Source: Nocardia brasiliensis (GTDB lineage Bacteria; Actinomycetota; Actinomycetes; Mycobacteriales; Mycobacteriaceae). Taken from it: a DNA stretch of 64,000 bases. The notes below the pieces were generated by a model. That model saw only the letters and a program-made list of their open reading frames with translations. It was not told the origin of the DNA and ran no database searches. The position numbers and the translations under genes were made by a program. Below, one piece after another: positions 25,138 to 33,268 of this stretch. The DNA lies in NCBI RefSeq assembly GCF_011801125.1, contig NZ_CP046171.1, positions 7,378,001-7,442,000 of the forward strand, in the 5' to 3' direction. How positions within the stretch are numbered: position 1 is the stretch's first letter; every line of letters starts with the position of its first letter.

Positions 25138-26382
25138 GTGACTGTAACGAGCGCTTCAGAAACTCCGGACTCCGTCGTCGTCACCGGCTATGCCGCCACC
25201 ACCTCGCTGGCCGGTGACATGGACACGACGTGGTCGGAGTTACTGCTCGGGCACAGCGGGATCGGCGAACTGACCGACGACTTCGTGCGCGAATACGACC
25301 TGCCGGTGCGCATCGGCGGGAAATTGGCGATGCCGCCCGGCGCCCACCTGACCAGGGTGGAGCAGCGCCGACTGTCCTACGTCGAACAGCTGGCCCTGGT
25401 GCTGGGCCGCGCGGTGTGGCGTGCCTCGGGCGCGCCCGAGGTGGACGGCGAGCGGCTGGCCGTCGCGATCGGCACCGGGCTCGGCGGCGCGGACGCGCTC
25501 ATCGGCGCGGTCGACGCCATGCGCGGCGGCGGCTACCGCAAGGTGCCGCCGCTGTCGGTGCCGATGGTGATGCCGAACGGCCCGGCCGCCACGGTCGGGC
25601 TCGAAATCGGCGCCAAGGCAGGCGTTTTCGCGCCGGTCTCGGCGTGCTCGTCCGGCTCGGAGGCGATCGCCAACGCGTGGCGGCTGATCCGGACCGGCGA
25701 GGCCGACGTGGTGGTCGCGGGCGGGGTGGAAGGCCACATCCACGAGGTGCCGATCGCCAGCTTCGCCATCATGCGCGCGATGAGCACCCGCAACGACGAA
25801 CCGCAGCGCGCGTCGCGGCCGTTCGACCGGGACCGCGACGGTTTCGTCTTCGGCGAGGCGGGCGCGCTGCTGGTGCTCGAATCGGAGCGGCACGCGCGGG
25901 CGCGCGGCGCCGAGATCCACGGCAGGCTGCTCGGCGCCGGCATCACCTCCGACTCGTTCCACATCGTCGCCTCCGAGCCGGAAGGCATCGGCGCCGCCAG
26001 GGCGATGCGCAAGGCGATCCAGACCGCGGGCCTCACGCCTTCGGACATTCAGCACGTCAACGCGCACGCAACCTCGACATCGATCGGCGATGCCTCCGAG
26101 GCCAACGCGATCGCCGCCGTCGCCCCCGACGCCTCGGTCTACGCGCCGAAATCCGCGCTCGGGCACTCGATCGGCGCGGTGGGCGCGCTGGAATCGCTGG
26201 TGACCATGTTGACGCTGCGCGACCAGATCGTCCCGCCCACTTTGAATCTCGATAATCAGGATCCCGCGATCGAGCTGGACATCGTCGCGGGCGCGGCGCG
26301 CACCCAGCGCATCGACTACGCGCTGAACAACTCGTTCGGGTTCGGCGGGCACAACGTCGCGCTGGTGTTCGGCCGGGTCTAG
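25138..26382 (+). CDS. Beta-ketoacyl-ACP synthase (KasA/KasB/FabF type)
   Basis: 414 residues, typical KAS II length. The Cys-His-His triad is complete: C170 in S-A-C-S-S-G-S, H310 in N-A-H-A-T-S-T, and H343 with K338 in [17 protein letters not shown] close to the end is the family C-terminus. It condenses malonyl-ACP with an acyl-ACP; similarity to KasA/KasB suggests mycolic or other long-chain acid synthesis, but the context (own TetR, downstream thioesterase-like gene, outside a fas2 cluster) suggests a specialised, inducible role. The GTG at 25138 is almost leaderless. Confidence 0.9.
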   Translation: MTVTSASETPDSVVVTGYAATTSLAGDMDTTWSELLLGHSGIGELTDDFVREYDLPVRIGGKLAMPPGAHLTRVEQRRLSYVEQLALVLGRAVWRASGAPEVDGERLAVAIGTGLGGADALIGAVDAMRGGGYRKVPPLSVPMVMPNGPAATVGLEIGAKAGVFAPVSACSSGSEAIANAWRLIRTGEADVVVAGGVEGHIHEVPIASFAIMRAMSTRNDEPQRASRPFDRDRDGFVFGEAGALLVLESERHARARGAEIHGRLLGAGITSDSFHIVASEPEGIGAARAMRKAIQTAGLTPSDIQHVNAHATSTSIGDASEANAIAAVAPDASVYAPKSALGHSIGAVGALESLVTMLTLRDQIVPPTLNLDNQDPAIELDIVAGAARTQRIDYALNNSFGFGGHNVALVFGRV

Positions 26383-26519
26383 TCCGGCGCGCCCGACCAC
26401 GGCAGGCCCCCGGTGCCGGACGGGGCGGAGCCCGGAAGCTCGGGCGGACGGTGGCCGTTATAGAACGGTGGACGAGGAATACCCACGCACCGCCGCCGAG
26501 CCGAAGGACAGAAAACGAC

Positions 26520-27314
26520 GTGAGCACCGCCTTCTACGTGCCCGACCCGGCCGATCCACAGCGGTTCGTCTCGACCGAACTGACCCGAGGTCCTTGGTCA
26601 CCGGACGCACAGCACGCCGGTCCTCCGTCGGCCCTGCTCGGTCACGCCATCGAGCGCTGCGAGCCGCGGGAGGGGTTCCAGGTCGGCCGGGTGTCGGTGG
26701 AGATCCTCGGGCCGATACCGCTGGCGCCGCTGACCGTCCTGGCCCGGGTCGCGCGCCCCGGCCGCAGCGTCGAACTGCTCGAGGCCACGCTCTCGACCGA
26801 GCGCGGTCCGGTGATGCGGGCCACCGCATGGCGATTCAAGCGTGCCGACCCGGAACTCGAACTGCCCGACCACATCCTGCCGCAGGGGCTGCGTCCAGGC
26901 CCGGACCACGCCGCAGCGGAGACGTTTCCATCGACGCAACCGGTGGGATTCCACACGGGCACCGAATATCGTTTCATCACAGGATCTTTCATCGATCCCG
27001 GCCCGGCGATCTGCTGGATCCGGCTGAAGTATCCGATCGTCGCGGGCACCGCGCCCAGCCCGCTGGAGCGCACCCTGGCCGCCGCCGACTCGGGCAACGG
27101 CGTCAGCGCCGTGCTGGATTGGTCGAAGTACCTGTTCATCAACACCGATCTGACCGTCACGCTGCATCGCCAGCCCGCGGGCGAATGGGTCTGCCTCGAC
27201 GCGAGCACCTACCCGCAGCCGCACGGCATCGGCCTCGCCGAATCCGCGCTGTACGACGAGAAGGGCCCGCTCGGCCGCAGCACGCAGACACTGCTGGTGG
27301 CCCCGCGCGGCTAG
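26520..27314 (+). CDS. Thioesterase-family protein (double hotdog, TesB-like)
   Basis: 264 residues from a GTG at 26520 with GAAGGA upstream. The N-terminal half shows the acyl-CoA thioesterase pattern W-S-P-D-A-Q-H-A-G-P-P-S-A-L-L-G-H-A-I-E; the second hotdog ends W-V-C-L-D-A-S-T-Y-P-Q-P-H-G-I-G-L-A-E-S-A-L-Y-D. Such proteins hydrolyse acyl-CoA; the specificity is unknown. It follows the ketoacyl synthase by 137 nt on the same strand and may act with it. Confidence 0.82.
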   Translation: MSTAFYVPDPADPQRFVSTELTRGPWSPDAQHAGPPSALLGHAIERCEPREGFQVGRVSVEILGPIPLAPLTVLARVARPGRSVELLEATLSTERGPVMRATAWRFKRADPELELPDHILPQGLRPGPDHAAAETFPSTQPVGFHTGTEYRFITGSFIDPGPAICWIRLKYPIVAGTAPSPLERTLAAADSGNGVSAVLDWSKYLFINTDLTVTLHRQPAGEWVCLDASTYPQPHGIGLAESALYDEKGPLGRSTQTLLVAPRG

Positions 27315-27360
27315 CCGGTCACCCGAGCGCGGGCGGAATTCGCAGGTCCTGTAACGAGAT

Positions 27361-28005
27361 TCACCGTCGTTCCCAGCGCCAGGCGAACTCCCCTGGCGCC
27401 GGTGGCGGGCCCGGCAGGTCGCCCTCGACGGTGAGGCCGTCGATGAGCACGGCCAGTACCCGGCGGCGCAACTGCGCGGTGCGCGCCGGATCCGGCATCG
27501 AGATGGCGGCGCACGATTCGAGGACCAGCCCCAGGTCCTCGGCGGTGACGCCGGGGCGCAGCAGGCCGGTGGCGTGCGCGCGGCGCATGAGCTCGTCGTT
27601 CACCTCGCCCGCGTGCACCACATCGGGCAGCATCGCCTCGTCCGGGGTGAAGGTGCCTGCCAGGTGCACGGTCAGCGAGTGCACGTCGGCGTCGACGACC
27701 CGCTCGAGAAAGCCGACCAGCGCCCGCCAACCGTCCGGGTCGTCCAGCGCCGCATCGGCTTCCGCGTTGTAGCGGCGCAGTCCCTCGTGGCACAGGGTGC
27801 GCAGCAGCGCCTCCTTGCTCGGGTAGCGGCGGTACAGCGCGCTGATCCCCACGCCGGCGCGTTCGGCGACGGCCGCGATCGGCGCGTTGGCATCGGCCAG
27901 GAACACCGCACGAGCGGCCTCGAGGATGATCCCGTCGTTGCGGGCGGCCTGCGCCTTCCGCCCGGGCAGGCCCTTGTGAGCTGGGGCTTCGGATGTCTTC
28001 GGCAT
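27361..28005 (-). CDS. TetR/AcrR-family regulator of the epoxide hydrolase
   Basis: 214 residues. The helix-turn-helix region is A-A-R-A-V-F-L-A-D-A-N-A-P-I-A-A-V-A-E-R-A-G-V-G-I-S-A-L-Y-R-R-Y-P-S-K-E. It is divergent from the epoxide hydrolase with an 86-nt gap that contains a 13-bp inverted repeat (28022-28079). Repression of both genes by this protein is the straightforward reading. The inducer is unknown, but may be an epoxide or its diol. Confidence 0.87.
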   Translation of the reverse strand: MPKTSEAPAHKGLPGRKAQAARNDGIILEAARAVFLADANAPIAAVAERAGVGISALYRRYPSKEALLRTLCHEGLRRYNAEADAALDDPDGWRALVGFLERVVDADVHSLTVHLAGTFTPDEAMLPDVVHAGEVNDELMRRAHATGLLRPGVTAEDLGLVLESCAAISMPDPARTAQLRRRVLAVLIDGLTVEGDLPGPPPAPGEFAWRWERR

Positions 28006-28021
28006 GTTTTCAGGATAACAC

Positions 28022-28079
28022 TTGAAACGGAATGATCCGTTCTGCTACGGTTCAAACAGAACAGAACATTCCGTTTCAA
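28022..28079. promoter_or_regulatory. 13-bp inverted repeat operator upstream of the epoxide hydrolase
   Basis: TTGAAACGGAATG (28022-28034) is repeated as its exact reverse complement CATTCCGTTTCAA (28067-28079), centre to centre about 45 nt apart. The left arm also nests ACGGA-atga-TCCGT. This fits two repressor sites on one face of the DNA, or a looped pair, in the divergent promoter region. Confidence 0.75.
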
Positions 28080-28091
28080 TAGGAGATCGAG

Positions 28092-29177
28092 ATGACCGCC
28101 ATCACCCCCTTCCGCATCGCCATCGACCAGGCCGACCTCGACGATCTGCAGGCCCGCCTGGCCCGCACCCGGTGGGCCGAGCAGGTCCCCGACTCAGGCG
28201 ATACCTACGGGGTGAGCGTCGACCGGGTCCGCCACCTGGTGAACTACTGGCGCGACGGGTTCGACTGGCGCGCGATCGAGCAGAAGCTGAACGCCTACCC
28301 GCAGTTCACCACCGAGATCGATGGCCAGAACATCCACTTCTTGCACGTGAAGTCGCAGCGGGACAACGCTTTTCCGCTGATCCTCACCCACGGCTGGCCG
28401 GGCACCTTCGTCGAATTCCTCGGCGTCATCGAGCCGCTCACCGCCGCGGGCTTCGACCTGGTGATCCCCTCGGTGCCGGGCTACGGCTTCTCCGGGCCGA
28501 CCACCGAGGCAGGCTGGCACGACACCCGCATCGCCAAGGCGTGGGCCGAGCTGATGCGGCGCCTCGGGTACGAGAAGTACGGCGCGGTCGGCAACGACGG
28601 CGGCGCACAGATCTCCCCCGAGCTCGGCCGGGTCGATCCGGAACACGTTGTCGCCGTGCAGGTTTCCCAGGTGTACTCGTTCCCGTCCGGCGACCCCGCC
28701 GAGCTGGCCGACCTCACCGAGGACGAGGCGCGGTCACTGGCCACGCTGGACTGGTTCGTGCAGAACAAGATGGGGTTCAACATCCTGCAGTCCCAGCAGC
28801 CGCAGACGCTGGCGCACGCGCTGATGGATTCCCCGGCCGGGCTGGTCGGCTGGAACAGCCAGCTGCTCGGGCCGGATCTGGACGACGAGTTCGTGCTGAC
28901 CAACATCGCGATCCACTGGCTCACCGGCACAGCGGGTTCGGCGATCCGGCACTACTTCGAGAAGGCGCGCGCCGAGCACGCGAGCGAGCCGAGCACGGTG
29001 CCGCTGTCGCTGTCCGGCGCGACGGGCGACTTCCACGGCATCCGGCGCTTCGCCGAGCGCGATCACCACAACATCGTCTCCTGGAAGACCCACGACGTGA
29101 ACACCCACTACCTGCACCACGTCGCCCCCGACCTGATGTCCGGCGAGATCACCGAGTTCTTCGCGCAGTACCGCTGA
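28092..29177 (+). CDS. Epoxide hydrolase (EHN-domain alpha/beta hydrolase)
   Basis: 361 residues. The N-terminal EHN domain begins F-R-I-A-I-D-Q-A-D-L-D-D-L-Q-A-R-L-A-R-T-R-W. The hydrolase core has H-G-W-P-G (oxyanion), nucleophile Asp in G-N-D-G-G-A-Q, and the C-terminal H-H-N-I-V-S-W-K region. It opens epoxides to diols in the cytoplasm. AGGAG lies 7 nt before the ATG. The nucleophile elbow reads N-D-G-G-A where many homologues have D-W-G, a common variant. It is followed by a hairpin terminator. Confidence 0.87.
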   Translation: MTAITPFRIAIDQADLDDLQARLARTRWAEQVPDSGDTYGVSVDRVRHLVNYWRDGFDWRAIEQKLNAYPQFTTEIDGQNIHFLHVKSQRDNAFPLILTHGWPGTFVEFLGVIEPLTAAGFDLVIPSVPGYGFSGPTTEAGWHDTRIAKAWAELMRRLGYEKYGAVGNDGGAQISPELGRVDPEHVVAVQVSQVYSFPSGDPAELADLTEDEARSLATLDWFVQNKMGFNILQSQQPQTLAHALMDSPAGLVGWNSQLLGPDLDDEFVLTNIAIHWLTGTAGSAIRHYFEKARAEHASEPSTVPLSLSGATGDFHGIRRFAERDHHNIVSWKTHDVNTHYLHHVAPDLMSGEITEFFAQYR

Positions 29178-29207
29178 GCATTTCGGGCAGCGCGAACCCA
29201 CCACGGC

Positions 29208-29236
29208 CGACCCACGCCCCGCACGGGCGTGGGTCG
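29208..29236. terminator. Bidirectional hairpin between epoxide hydrolase and COG0523 GTPase
   Basis: 12-bp perfect stem CGACCCACGCCC / GGGCGTGGGTCG, 5-nt loop, 30 nt after the hydrolase stop and 8 nt from the end of the convergent gene. Confidence 0.75.
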
Positions 29237-29243
29237 CCGTCGT

Positions 29244-30392
29244 TCACACGTGTTCGTGCAGCGCGCCCCAGGCGGGGAACGGATCGGGATAGTTCGCCCA
29301 GATCGCCGGGCCCGCCGCGAATTCCGCGTCGTCGAGCAGCGCCGCGTCGAGCAGCGCGCGCACCCGATCGCGGTCCAGGTTCAGACCGATGAAGACGATC
29401 TCTTGTCCCGCGGGCACTTCCAGCGACGACCACCAGGCCGCGGGCTCGAAGACCAGGTTGGGCCCGGCCTGCGACCAGATGGCGGCCAGCGTCGAACGGC
29501 TGGCGATCCAGCAGAAGCCCTTGCTGCGCAGCAACCCGCGCAGCGCGCCGAGCGCGTCGGACAATCGTTGCGGATGGAACGGACGGTCGGCGGTATAGGT
29601 CAGGCTGCGGATGCCGTACTCCTCGGTCTCGGGCGTGTGCCCGCCCGCCAGCTCCTCCGCCCAGCCGTCGGATTCGGCCGCGACCACCGGGTTGTAGCGA
29701 CCGGTGTCGAGCACCTCGTCCAGCGCGACGACGCCGTTGCTCGTGCGCAAGACGCGCGCCCGCGGATTGAGCTTGCGCACCGTGGCCTCCACCCGGCCGG
29801 CGAGCGCGTCGCCGACCAGATCGGTCTTGTTCACCAGCAGCACGTCGGCGAATTCCACCTGGTCGACCAGCAGGTCGGCGATGGTGCGTGAGTCCCCTTC
29901 ACCCGCTTGCAGATTCCGCTCGGCCAGCGCCTGTCCGCGCGCCACCTCGGTGAGGAAGGTGGACGCGTCGACCACGGTCACCATGGTGTCCAGGCGCGCG
30001 ATATCGCCGAGCTTGAAACCGTCCTCGAATTCCCAGTCGAAGGTCGCGGCCACCGGCATCGGCTCGGAGATGCCGGTCGACTCGATGACGAGCTGATCGA
30101 ACCGGCCCTCGCGCGCCAGCCTGCCCACCGCCTCGATCAGATCCTCGCGCAGCGTGCAGCAGATGCACCCATTGGTCAGCTCGACCAGCTTCTCCTCGGT
30201 GCGGTCGAGGTGGCCCTGCCCGGCGACGAGCGCCGCGTCGATGTTCACCTCGCTCATGTCGTTGACGATGACCGCGACGCGGCGGCCCTCCCGGTTGGCG
30301 AGGATGTGGTTGAGCAGGGTGGTCTTGCCCGCGCCGAGAAAGCCGGACAACACGGTGACAGGAAGCAGGTCGGGCTGCGGTGACGTGGTCAT
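29244..30392 (-). CDS. COG0523/CobW-family GTPase, likely Zur-regulated zinc metallochaperone
   Basis: 382 residues. P-loop G-F-L-G-A-G-K-T-T at about 16-24, C-x-C-C metal motif in T-N-G-C-I-C-C-T near residue 75, E-S-T-G-I-S-E-P, and N-K-T-D base motif. The C-terminal CobW_C domain ends P-F-P-A-W-G-A-L-H. Zur-controlled members deliver zinc to client enzymes during zinc limitation. Here a Zur-like box lies 6 nt before the ATG, which strongly supports that reading over cobalamin metabolism. Adjacent genes do not name a client. Confidence 0.88.
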   Translation of the reverse strand: MTTSPQPDLLPVTVLSGFLGAGKTTLLNHILANREGRRVAVIVNDMSEVNIDAALVAGQGHLDRTEEKLVELTNGCICCTLREDLIEAVGRLAREGRFDQLVIESTGISEPMPVAATFDWEFEDGFKLGDIARLDTMVTVVDASTFLTEVARGQALAERNLQAGEGDSRTIADLLVDQVEFADVLLVNKTDLVGDALAGRVEATVRKLNPRARVLRTSNGVVALDEVLDTGRYNPVVAAESDGWAEELAGGHTPETEEYGIRSLTYTADRPFHPQRLSDALGALRGLLRSKGFCWIASRSTLAAIWSQAGPNLVFEPAAWWSSLEVPAGQEIVFIGLNLDRDRVRALLDAALLDDAEFAAGPAIWANYPDPFPAWGALHEHV

Positions 30393-30398
30393 GCCTTA

Positions 30399-30415
30399 AT
30401 GATAATGGTTTTCAT
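30399..30415 (-). promoter_or_regulatory. Zur-like box upstream of the COG0523 GTPase
   Basis: ATGATAATGGTTTTCAT reads as ATGAxAAxxxTTxTCAT on both strands, the pattern of actinobacterial Zur operators. It sits 6 nt upstream of the start codon, which suggests a very short or absent leader. Confidence 0.75.
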
Positions 30416-30483
30416 TTACTGTAGAGCTGACGGGTGGGCGGTTGGCCACCACGACCCGGCCCGGCGGCCGTAGGGTTTATCTC

Positions 30484-31329
30484 GTGAAGCTGTTGCCACT
30501 GACCCCCGGGGGCGAGACTCCCGTCCGGGTGCTCACCATCGCGGGCACCGACTCCGGCGGCGGCGCCGGTATCCAGGCCGATTCGCGCACGATGGCGCTG
30601 TGCGGCGTGCATGCCTGCGTCGCGGTCGCCGCGGTGACCGTGCAGAACTCGCTGGGCGTCAGCGACTTCCACGAGATCCCGCCGCACATCGTGGCCGGGC
30701 AGGTGCGAACCGTGGCCACCGATATCGGGGTCGGCGCGGTCAAGACCGGCATGCTGGCCTCGACCGCGATCATCGACGCGGTCGCCGCGGTCTGCGGCGA
30801 GGTCGGCATCGGCCGCAACGGGACCATTCCGCTGGTCGTCGATCCGGTGGCGGCTTCCATGCACGGCGATCCACTGCTGCACGAGGAAGCCCTCGACGCG
30901 GTGCGCAACACGCTGATTCCGCTGGCCACGGTGGTCACACCGAACCTCGACGAGGTACGGCTGATCACCGGCATCGACGTGACCGACGACGCATCGGCCC
31001 GGCAGGCCGCGGTGGCGTTGCACAAGCTGGGCCCGCAGTGGGCGATCGTCAAGGGCGGGCATCTGCGCTCGTCCGAGTACAGCACCGACCTGCTGTTCGA
31101 CGGCGCGGACTTCCTGGAGTTCACCGCGCCGCGGATCAGCACCGGCAACGATCACGGCGGCGGCGACACCCTCGCGGCCGCGATCGCCTGCGCGCTGGCC
31201 AACGGTTACTCGGTGCCCGAGGCCGTGGAGTTCGCCAAGGAGTGGACCTACCGCTGCCTCGCCGCGTCCTATGACCTGGGCGCGGGCCACGGCCCGGTCT
31301 CACCGCTGTGGCGGCTGCACACGGACTGA
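30484..31329 (+). CDS. thiD: Hydroxymethylpyrimidine/phosphomethylpyrimidine kinase
   Basis: 281 residues from the GTG at 30484. It phosphorylates HMP and HMP-P for thiamine assembly. Ribokinase-fold marks are L-T-I-A-G-T-D-S-G-G-G-A-G-I-Q-A-D (substrate site), K-T-G-M-L, V-T-P-N-L-D-E-V, V-K-G-G-H, and G-N-D-H-G-G-G-D-T-L-A-A-A-I (ATP/anion hole). The G-N-D-H-G-G-G-D segment has G-N-D where many enzymes have T-H-G. An upstream in-frame ATG (30442) adds residues absent from homologues. It is the second thi locus, and it has no riboswitch. Confidence 0.93.
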   Translation: MKLLPLTPGGETPVRVLTIAGTDSGGGAGIQADSRTMALCGVHACVAVAAVTVQNSLGVSDFHEIPPHIVAGQVRTVATDIGVGAVKTGMLASTAIIDAVAAVCGEVGIGRNGTIPLVVDPVAASMHGDPLLHEEALDAVRNTLIPLATVVTPNLDEVRLITGIDVTDDASARQAAVALHKLGPQWAIVKGGHLRSSEYSTDLLFDGADFLEFTAPRISTGNDHGGGDTLAAAIACALANGYSVPEAVEFAKEWTYRCLAASYDLGAGHGPVSPLWRLHTD

Positions 31330-31339
31330 AGGCGGAGGG

Positions 31340-32062
31340 CTATTCGCTCGCGAAGGCCAGGTGCAGTGGCAGGTCGGCGTCGATGGTGATGCCGTTGAGC
31401 CGGGCGTTCGTCTCGGTCAGCGCGGAAATGGTCGCGGCGAGATAGGCGACGAACTTCTCGATCGGCATGGCCTGGGGCGAGCCCCGGTTCGCGCCGAGCC
31501 ACCAGTCCGTGGCCGAGGCGACCGCGCCGAAGATCGAGTAGATGACCAGTTCCACCCCGTCGACCTCGACCGCCTTGTCCGCGAGCAGCCCGGCGAACAG
31601 GTCGGCGGCGCGCCGCGCCGATTGCCTGGCCGACTGCAACGCCCGTTCCGAATCGTCGGACTGCTGCGCGAAATGGCTGTGCAGCATGAACCGGAAGACG
31701 TTCGGATGCTCCGACACCACGAGCACGTACTCGGCGGCGCCACGGCGCACGAGCTCGCGCGCCGAATCGTTGGTCAGGTCGAAGCTGGCGATGATCTGTT
31801 CCCACAGCATGTCGCGGACCCGGTCGACGATCGCGTTGTAGAGATCGGTCTTGTCCTCGAAATGCCGATACAGCTTGGGCTTCGCGGCGCCCGCCTCCTT
31901 GGCGATATCGCCCATGCTGACGTCGGGGCCGAACTTGTCCAGCGCGCGGAAGGCCGCGTCCACGAACTCCTCGCGCACCTTGAGCCGGTGTTCGCGCCAG
32001 CGCTCCGTGCGTGCGTCGACGCGCTTGCGCGGCACCTCGTCCAGTTTTCGCCCGCTGCGCAT
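31340..32062 (-). CDS. TetR/AcrR-family regulator
   Basis: 240 residues. Helix-turn-helix: A-A-F-R-A-L-D-K-F-G-P-D-V-S-M-G-D-I-A-K-E-A-G-A-A-K-P-K-L-Y-R-H-F-E-D-K. The N-terminal extension is basic (R-K-R-V-D-A-R-T-E-R-W-R-E-H-R). The C-terminal half includes D-W-W-L-G, common in the TetR_C_33-like regulators of lipid genes in mycobacteria. It is convergent to thiD by 10 nt. Its target is not evident: the adjacent left-hand genes are backbone, and the region upstream holds only gene remnants. Confidence 0.84.
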   Translation of the reverse strand: MRSGRKLDEVPRKRVDARTERWREHRLKVREEFVDAAFRALDKFGPDVSMGDIAKEAGAAKPKLYRHFEDKTDLYNAIVDRVRDMLWEQIIASFDLTNDSARELVRRGAAEYVLVVSEHPNVFRFMLHSHFAQQSDDSERALQSARQSARRAADLFAGLLADKAVEVDGVELVIYSIFGAVASATDWWLGANRGSPQAMPIEKFVAYLAATISALTETNARLNGITIDADLPLHLAFASE

Positions 32063-32261
32063 CACAATTCCGGATGCTACCCGCTACCGGCGGTACCGAG
32101 GCCACCGTCCGGCCGTTGACCGCGCCCTGAACCGCGCGGCGCGACAGCTCCCGACGCCGACCCAGGCGCCTTCGATCCGTGGCCGCGCCGCGTAGTCCCG
32201 CCCACGAGCGCCTCGGTGTGCCACTCCACCGATCGACAGGCGCCACGCCGGGCATTCCGTA

Positions 32262-32445
32262 TCACGGTGCGGCCCTTCGGTTTCGCTGCGCGCGGGACGG
32301 CACCGGCGCGGGCGGGGTGAGCCGGCCAGCGGTGATCCGGGCGCCCGCCTGTTTGCAGCGCTCCAGCACCGGGGTCAGCTCGAAGCTGTGTACGCCCTCG
32401 AGAGTGGCCAGCTTCGTCGTGACGTAGCGGTACAGGTCGTCGGCG
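32262..32445 (-). pseudogene. 3' remnant of an Lrp/AsnC-family regulator
   Basis: The minus strand reads D-D-L-Y-R-Y-V-T-T-K-L-A-T-L-E-G-V-H-S-F-E-L-T-P-V-L-E-R-C-K-Q-A-G and runs to a stop at 32262. This is the C-terminal ligand-binding (RAM) end of Lrp/AsnC regulators, without its helix-turn-helix or most of the RAM domain. Going upstream the similarity is lost near 32440, exactly where MFS transporter sequence begins on the opposite strand. The two were probably divergent neighbours that lost their 5' ends in one deletion. Confidence 0.65.
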
Positions 32446-33170
32446 GTCGCCGCGCGGGCGCGCTGTTCTTCGGGGCCTTCGGCGCGCTGATGTACACCCA
32501 GATCTGGCTGCAGTCGGTGCTCGGGCTCAGCGCGATCCAGGCAGGCGCGGTCGGACTTCCGTTGTCGGTCATGGCGTTTCTGGTTTCCGGCAGCATCGGC
32601 CGGTTCCTGCACGGTGCGCGCCGCGGGCCGATCATCGCGGGCGGGCTCGCCGCGACGGGTGTCGGCGGCCTCCTCGGCGCACTGCTGGTGCACGGCGAAT
32701 CCAGCTGGGCCGCACTGGTTCCCGGGTTCCTTGCGGTCGGTCTCGGGGTGGGCCTCGCCACCGCGACGCTGAGTTCGGCGGCCATGGCCGCGGTGCCGTG
32801 GCAGCGGGCGGGCATGGCCACCGGCGCGCTCAACACCGCGCAGGAGTTGAGCTTCACCTTCGCGATCGCGACGCCCGGCAGCGTGTTCACCGCCCGTGCG
32901 GGCGCCGTGCTCGCCGCGCACGATGTGCCGCAGGCGCAGGCCACGGCAGGCGCGGTCGCGGGCGGACAGTCCGCGACGCTGCTGCAGGTGGCACCGGCCG
33001 AGGCCCGCGCCGCCCTCGACGGCGCGATCCGGGCCGCGGCCGCGGCGGGTGTGCAGGCCACACTCGCGGTGAGCGGGATCATCGCTCTGCTGGGCGCGGC
33101 CGCGGCATTGATCCTGCTGCGCCGTCGCGAGCCCGCGGCCCCTGCGGCGAAGACGCCGGTACTCAGCTGA
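32446..33170 (+). pseudogene. C-terminal remnant of a DHA2-type MFS drug transporter
   Basis: The plus strand reads A-L-F-F-G-A-F-G-A-L-M-Y-T-Q-I-W-L-Q-S-V-L-G-L-S-A-I-Q-A-G and continues to 33170 with six hydrophobic segments and R-A-G-M-A-T-G-A-L-N-T-A-Q-E. This is the last third of an EmrB/QacA 14-helix exporter. The first eight or so helices are absent. The frame is open upstream to 32388 only because it runs antisense to the Lrp remnant, so any product would be a non-functional chimera. Confidence 0.75.
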
Positions 33171-33268
33171 CCCACGGGCGCTGCCACGGGGCGGGCGGAC
33201 GGTCACCCTCAGGAACCTCACAGCTGAGGCCCAGCTCCGTGGCAGCGTGACCGTCGAGGGTGGTCGGC

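Noticed and set aside
32388..33170. Complete MFS transporter
   Set aside because: Only about the last third of a 14-helix exporter is present, and the apparent start lies antisense to an Lrp remnant.
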